A DNA stretch of 64,000 bases from Methanobacterium sp. (lineage in GTDB: Archaea; Methanobacteriota; Methanobacteria; Methanobacteriales; Methanobacteriaceae), in NCBI GenBank assembly GCA_012838205.1, contig DUPR01000024.1:62001-126000 (forward strand). Reading direction: 5' to 3'. Under the pieces are notes generated by a model that saw only the letters and a program-made list of their open reading frames with translations, was not told where the DNA came from and searched no databases. This document shows positions 60,772 through 64,000 of the stretch, piece after piece. A program made the position numbers and the translations under genes. How positions within the stretch are numbered: position 1 is the stretch's first letter; every line of letters starts with the position of its first letter.

Positions 60772-61494
60772 ATGTTTATAATTCCTGCAGTTGACATAAA
60801 AAATGGTAAATGCGTGCAGTTAGTGCAAGGAAAACCTGGTACCGAGCAAATTATTCTTGATAATCCTGTTGAAGTTGCTCTTGAATGGGAAAATAGAGGA
60901 GCCAAAATTTTACACGTGATTGATCTTGGTGGGGCCCTGGAAGAAGGTGGTAATCTTTCTGTAGTGGAAGAAATTGTCAGAAAAGTTTCAACACCCATCC
61001 AAATGGGTGGGGGTATCCGTACCATCGATGATGCCAACTATTTACTGAATATGGGTGTTGATAAAATCATTTTAGGAACTTTGGCTATTGAAAATCCATC
61101 TACTGTTAAGGAATTGGCCAGTGAATTTGGAAGTGAACGGATCATTGTGGCCCTGGACAGTAAAGACTCCCAAGTAGTGGTACGGGGATGGACTGAAAAA
61201 ACAGCTCAGAAAGCTCCTGTACTAGGAAAAATCATGGCAGAACATGGAGCTGGAAGCATATTATTTACCAATGTTGATCATGAAGGCCTGTTGGGCGGAT
61301 TTAAAGTTAATCCCCTTTTAGAATTATTAAATGCAGTGGATATACCAGTTATTTATTCCGGTGGTGTGAGTACCTTGGAAGATATCTCAGTTCTCAGTAA
61401 AACGGATGCATATGGAGTGGTTATTGGATCTGCATTTTATAAAGGTACCATAACCTTTGAAGATGCCCTGATTTATGAAAAAAATAGGAATTAA
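60772..61494 (+). CDS. hisA: ProFAR isomerase HisA
   Basis: Opens the ribose ring of the ProFAR intermediate in histidine synthesis. [20 protein letters not shown] carries the N-terminal catalytic Asp and [15 protein letters not shown] the second; [10 protein letters not shown] and [11 protein letters not shown] bind the two phosphates of the substrate. Its 240 residues form a TIM barrel. GAGGCCATAAA precedes the ATG. No other his gene is in the window. Confidence 0.94.
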   Translation: MFIIPAVDIKNGKCVQLVQGKPGTEQIILDNPVEVALEWENRGAKILHVIDLGGALEEGGNLSVVEEIVRKVSTPIQMGGGIRTIDDANYLLNMGVDKIILGTLAIENPSTVKELASEFGSERIIVALDSKDSQVVVRGWTEKTAQKAPVLGKIMAEHGAGSILFTNVDHEGLLGGFKVNPLLELLNAVDIPVIYSGGVSTLEDISVLSKTDAYGVVIGSAFYKGTITFEDALIYEKNRN

Positions 61495-61551
61495 TTTTTT
61501 AGTATAGTTTATAAAACCCCTTGATTGCACTTAACTTTTTTCATATGCAAC

Positions 61552-62790
61552 CTATAAAGTAAATCCGGTCCTTATAATAGTTTTTTCAGCAATATCAACT
61601 ATTTTACGTATTTTAAGGATCTGATCCGGATTGGTGGATATGCTAGTTATACCTGTTCTCACCAACCACCACACAATAGCCTGGTCTGAACTTGCGTGGC
61701 CACAGATACAACTTTCAATTCCTTGTTGGTTGCACTTATCGATGACCATTTCCATCATCATCAAAACTGAAGTATGAGTTAAATTAAAGAGTTTGGCCAC
61801 GTTCACCCCTCTCCGGTCCACTGCCAGTGCTGACATGGCCATATCACTCATTCCGAGAGTAACAAAATCAATACCCTCTTCAATGAAGTTATCAAAAGTG
61901 AAAACCGCAGATGGTGTTTCAATAGATGCCCCTACTGGCAGATCACGGTGGGGTCTTATCCCAACTTGGCGCATGATGTTTTTGGCTTCCACATATTCGG
62001 ATATATCCCTTATTAAAGGTATTTTAACCGCTAAATTATCATATCCCTCATCTATTAGTAGGGATAATGCTTCAAACTCTGCTTTAAGAATTTTAGTGTT
62101 TTGAATATCTTTGTGAATACCTCTCAAACCAAGTAATGGATTTTTTTCGTCAGGTTCTATACTTCCACCATCTAGTCGTTTCAATTCATCCGTGGGAATG
62201 TCAAAAGTACGAAACCAGACGGGTTTGGGATGAAATGCCTCGGCAATGGTTCTCACTGATTCTATAATTACATCAGTAAGCTTTCCCTCTTCCAAGAGGA
62301 CTTGGGGATGTTTTCCGGTGCGAATTATACTGTTTTCAATTCGTATGGATCCCACACCATCAGTCCATGGTGCTACCTTACGGGCAATTTCAGGGACATT
62401 TAGATTGACTTTGATATTAGTGGCAGGGTAATATACTGTTGAACTTTTATGCTTTCCCTCACGTTCCATGAAACCCTGATAAATATTACCTGTGTTTCCG
62501 TCAACAGTTACAATTGTGCCTTCCTTAAGTTTTTCTGTTCCATTACCAGTTCCAACAATACAGGGAACCTTCATTTCCCTAAGCACTATAGCCACATGGC
62601 TGGTGATACCACCATAATCAGTTACCACCCCACCAGCCCGGTGAAGATAAGATAACATATCGCGAGAAGCAGTGGACACTACAACGATCTCCCCACCCTT
62701 AAGATTTCGGAGATCATCATCATTCTCTATCTTCCTAACCTGACCTACACCAATGTATGGGCCAGTTCCAATTCCCCGAATAATGATCAT
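61552..62790 (-). CDS. PEP-synthase-related protein lacking the ATP-grasp domain
   Basis: A 412-residue protein matching the C-terminal two-thirds of PEP synthase/PPDK. First comes the phosphohistidine swivel domain with VVTDYGGITSHVAIVLREMK (active-site His about residue 65) and VPCIVGTGNGTEKLKEGTIV; then the PEP-binding TIM barrel with RTFDIPTDELKRL, LGLRGI, PVGASIETPSAV, FVTLGMSDM and CGHASS. The ATP-binding N-domain is absent and the protein begins directly with a short strand and the swivel. So it may work as a phosphotransferase partner of another protein, or as a regulator. The frame is clean and starts at an ATG. Confidence 0.85.
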   Translation of the reverse strand: MIIIRGIGTGPYIGVGQVRKIENDDDLRNLKGGEIVVVSTASRDMLSYLHRAGGVVTDYGGITSHVAIVLREMKVPCIVGTGNGTEKLKEGTIVTVDGNTGNIYQGFMEREGKHKSSTVYYPATNIKVNLNVPEIARKVAPWTDGVGSIRIENSIIRTGKHPQVLLEEGKLTDVIIESVRTIAEAFHPKPVWFRTFDIPTDELKRLDGGSIEPDEKNPLLGLRGIHKDIQNTKILKAEFEALSLLIDEGYDNLAVKIPLIRDISEYVEAKNIMRQVGIRPHRDLPVGASIETPSAVFTFDNFIEEGIDFVTLGMSDMAMSALAVDRRGVNVAKLFNLTHTSVLMMMEMVIDKCNQQGIESCICGHASSDQAIVWWLVRTGITSISTNPDQILKIRKIVDIAEKTIIRTGFTL

Positions 62791-62889
62791 ATAATCTGTA
62801 TTATGTAATTAATTTCAGAAATAATGTTGTAATTTTAGTGGTACTAATTTTCAAGTTCAAAGATTCGGGAAAATAATATCTGGAAAGAA

Positions 62890-64000
62890 TTAACGTGCAA
62901 ATCTTTCCAGTAATGAAACTAATTTATCTACTGTTGGTTTTAATGGGCCTGCTTTGTAACTTAATTTGTGAAGAGCACGTATATCACTATTTTTAAGTCC
63001 TCCAACAAGTATAAGGGCTATCAAATAAACAATAGCTGCTAATAATATTACTAAAAAGAAAACCATGTAGTTATATGGAATAGAAATTATTAAAAGACTA
63101 TGAGGTATTAGCAATAATATGGTTCCCATAATTCCAGTTGCCACTAAAATCCTGCCAAAATCCATGAACTCCAATTTCACATCGGCAATCTGAAGTGTCT
63201 TCCAAACTATGCTCACCATAATAACAAATGCAGTGATAGTGGTTGCAATCGCTGCACCATTAATTCCATAAATAGGAACCAAATATAAACTTAGTGCTAC
63301 GTCAAACAATGAACCGAAACCTAAAATAATCATTGGAAGGTATGGCTTCCCTAATCCCTGAGCTATACTGGAGGAAACAGTATAAATAGTGAAAAACAGC
63401 ATTCCAGCTGCAAGTATCTGTAATGCTGAGGCTCCATTCATATAAGCCGGTAAAATGTAGAGTAATTTCATTATAGGTGCTGCAAATATCATTGTTCCCA
63501 GAGACATTGGAAGAACCAGAAGGGCAACATATCGATAAGACTGATTTACATAATTTTTGAGAAGATCTTTATTTTCTAACCCAATTGCTTCTGCAGTAGC
63601 AGGTAAAACTGCAGTAGCTACTGCCATTGAAATAATAAGAGGGAGGCGGGCAATTGGAGTGGCAGCACCATAATATCCGATGTATTGGCTAGCCATATAA
63701 ATTCCAACAACGAAATTTCCAACAAAGTCGAATAGGGCAAGTTCAGCAAGTCCGGTTATTACTACTGGAAAGGCAAATATTAGAAGTACCTTTGCCAGGG
63801 CTAATTCTTCCTTAGTTGTGAAAGTTAAATTGATATTTTTAAGTTTTTTACCAATTCCTCTTTTATATAAATAATATCCAGCCATGGCAGAAAATACAAA
63901 GCCAATTGCAGTTCCAATTATGGCACCAGCCACATAAAAACCCAATAGAATTAAAATAATTGCACTGATGATCATGAAAACTTGTTCAAATGCCTTGGTG
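62890..64000 (-). CDS. Polysaccharide flippase (Wzx/MATE-like), 5' partial
   Basis: A multi-spanning membrane protein with helices throughout, including repeated [20 protein letters not shown] and AIARLPLI-type segments ([20 protein letters not shown]), typical of polysaccharide flippases that carry lipid-linked glycans across the membrane. The frame is open to the right edge, so the N-terminal part is outside the window; the ATG at 63975 is internal. With wecB/wecC nearby it may act in the same surface glycan pathway. Confidence 0.85.
   Translation of the reverse strand, partial: TKAFEQVFMIISAIILILLGFYVAGAIIGTAIGFVFSAMAGYYLYKRGIGKKLKNINLTFTTKEELALAKVLLIFAFPVVITGLAELALFDFVGNFVVGIYMASQYIGYYGAATPIARLPLIISMAVATAVLPATAEAIGLENKDLLKNYVNQSYRYVALLVLPMSLGTMIFAAPIMKLLYILPAYMNGASALQILAAGMLFFTIYTVSSSIAQGLGKPYLPMIILGFGSLFDVALSLYLVPIYGINGAAIATTITAFVIMVSIVWKTLQIADVKLEFMDFGRILVATGIMGTILLLIPHSLLIISIPYNYMVFFLVILLAAIVYLIALILVGGLKNSDIRALHKLSYKAGPLKPTVDKLVSLLERFAR

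Overview
The window comes from a methanogenic archaeon of the order Methanobacteriales, most likely a mesophilic, AT-rich Methanobacterium-type organism. The evidence is the combination of coenzyme F420 (cofH), methanopterin (mptG) and methanofuran (mfnD, mfnF) biosynthesis genes, an archaeal histone, a thermosome, a mevalonate-pathway HMG-CoA synthase with its thiolase, CDP-archaeol synthase, a GHMP-type shikimate kinase, and archaeal TATA boxes with GGAGGTGAT-type Shine-Dalgarno (SD) sites. Both ends of the window cut genes: an exonuclease-like gene on the left and a flippase on the right.

Layout. 0-5.5 kb: RNase H-fold nuclease, a decayed polX, an MFS exporter, msrA, a possible Nmad3 protein, a hotdog thioesterase and an unknown small protein. 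5.9-8.2 kb: HMG-CoA synthase and thiolase. 8.3-11.2 kb (minus): rhodanese, thermosome and a coiled-coil/winged-helix protein. 11.4-17.0 kb (minus): a tight amino-acid operon, aroK - chorismate mutase - rps17e - lysC - dapA - dapB - asd. 17.1-24.9 kb (plus): sppA, a thioredoxin-like protein, cbiD, a GT4 glycosyltransferase, moaC, a Hel308 helicase and two tandem DUF2115 genes. 25-29.3 kb is accessory: a decayed Fe-S protein gene, a 45-residue ribbon-helix-helix protein, a DUF488-like protein, a HEAT-like protein, a cupin, a flavodoxin/ferredoxin fusion and a TetR regulator with a clear palindromic operator. 29.7-35.3 kb: B12-binding radical SAM protein, small membrane protein, DUF2098, PRC-barrel, elp3 and deoC.

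35.3-37.05 kb is a gene graveyard: a broken cyclophilin-like gene, a broken AbrB/PIN toxin-antitoxin pair and two broken tandem copies of an unrecognised small family. 37.1-43.3 kb: cofH and a histone gene that diverge around a perfect 16-bp palindrome, rubrerythrin, a multi-PAS histidine kinase and a GerW/DUF2953 operon. Then come tRNA-Val and tRNA-Phe, a zinc-ribbon membrane protein, a t6A methylthiotransferase, pcm, a zinc-finger protein, a homoaconitase-type small subunit, mptG and a Tes-type radical SAM gene. The Tes-type gene is transcribed divergently from carS. 51-64 kb: an HPRE-motif hydrolase-like protein, mfnF, mfnD, wecC, wecB, a CxxCxGxG lipoprotein, a DUF460 protein with no conventional start codon near its SD, truA, hisA, a PEP-synthase-like protein without its ATP-grasp half, and the partial flippase.

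Functionally the window is mostly core metabolism and cofactor synthesis. The parts most worth a second look are the pseudogenes, which are invisible to simple ORF calling, the palindromic regulatory sites, the tes/carS divergon, and the DUF460 start. I see no CRISPR array, intact transposon, prophage or clear novel defence system.
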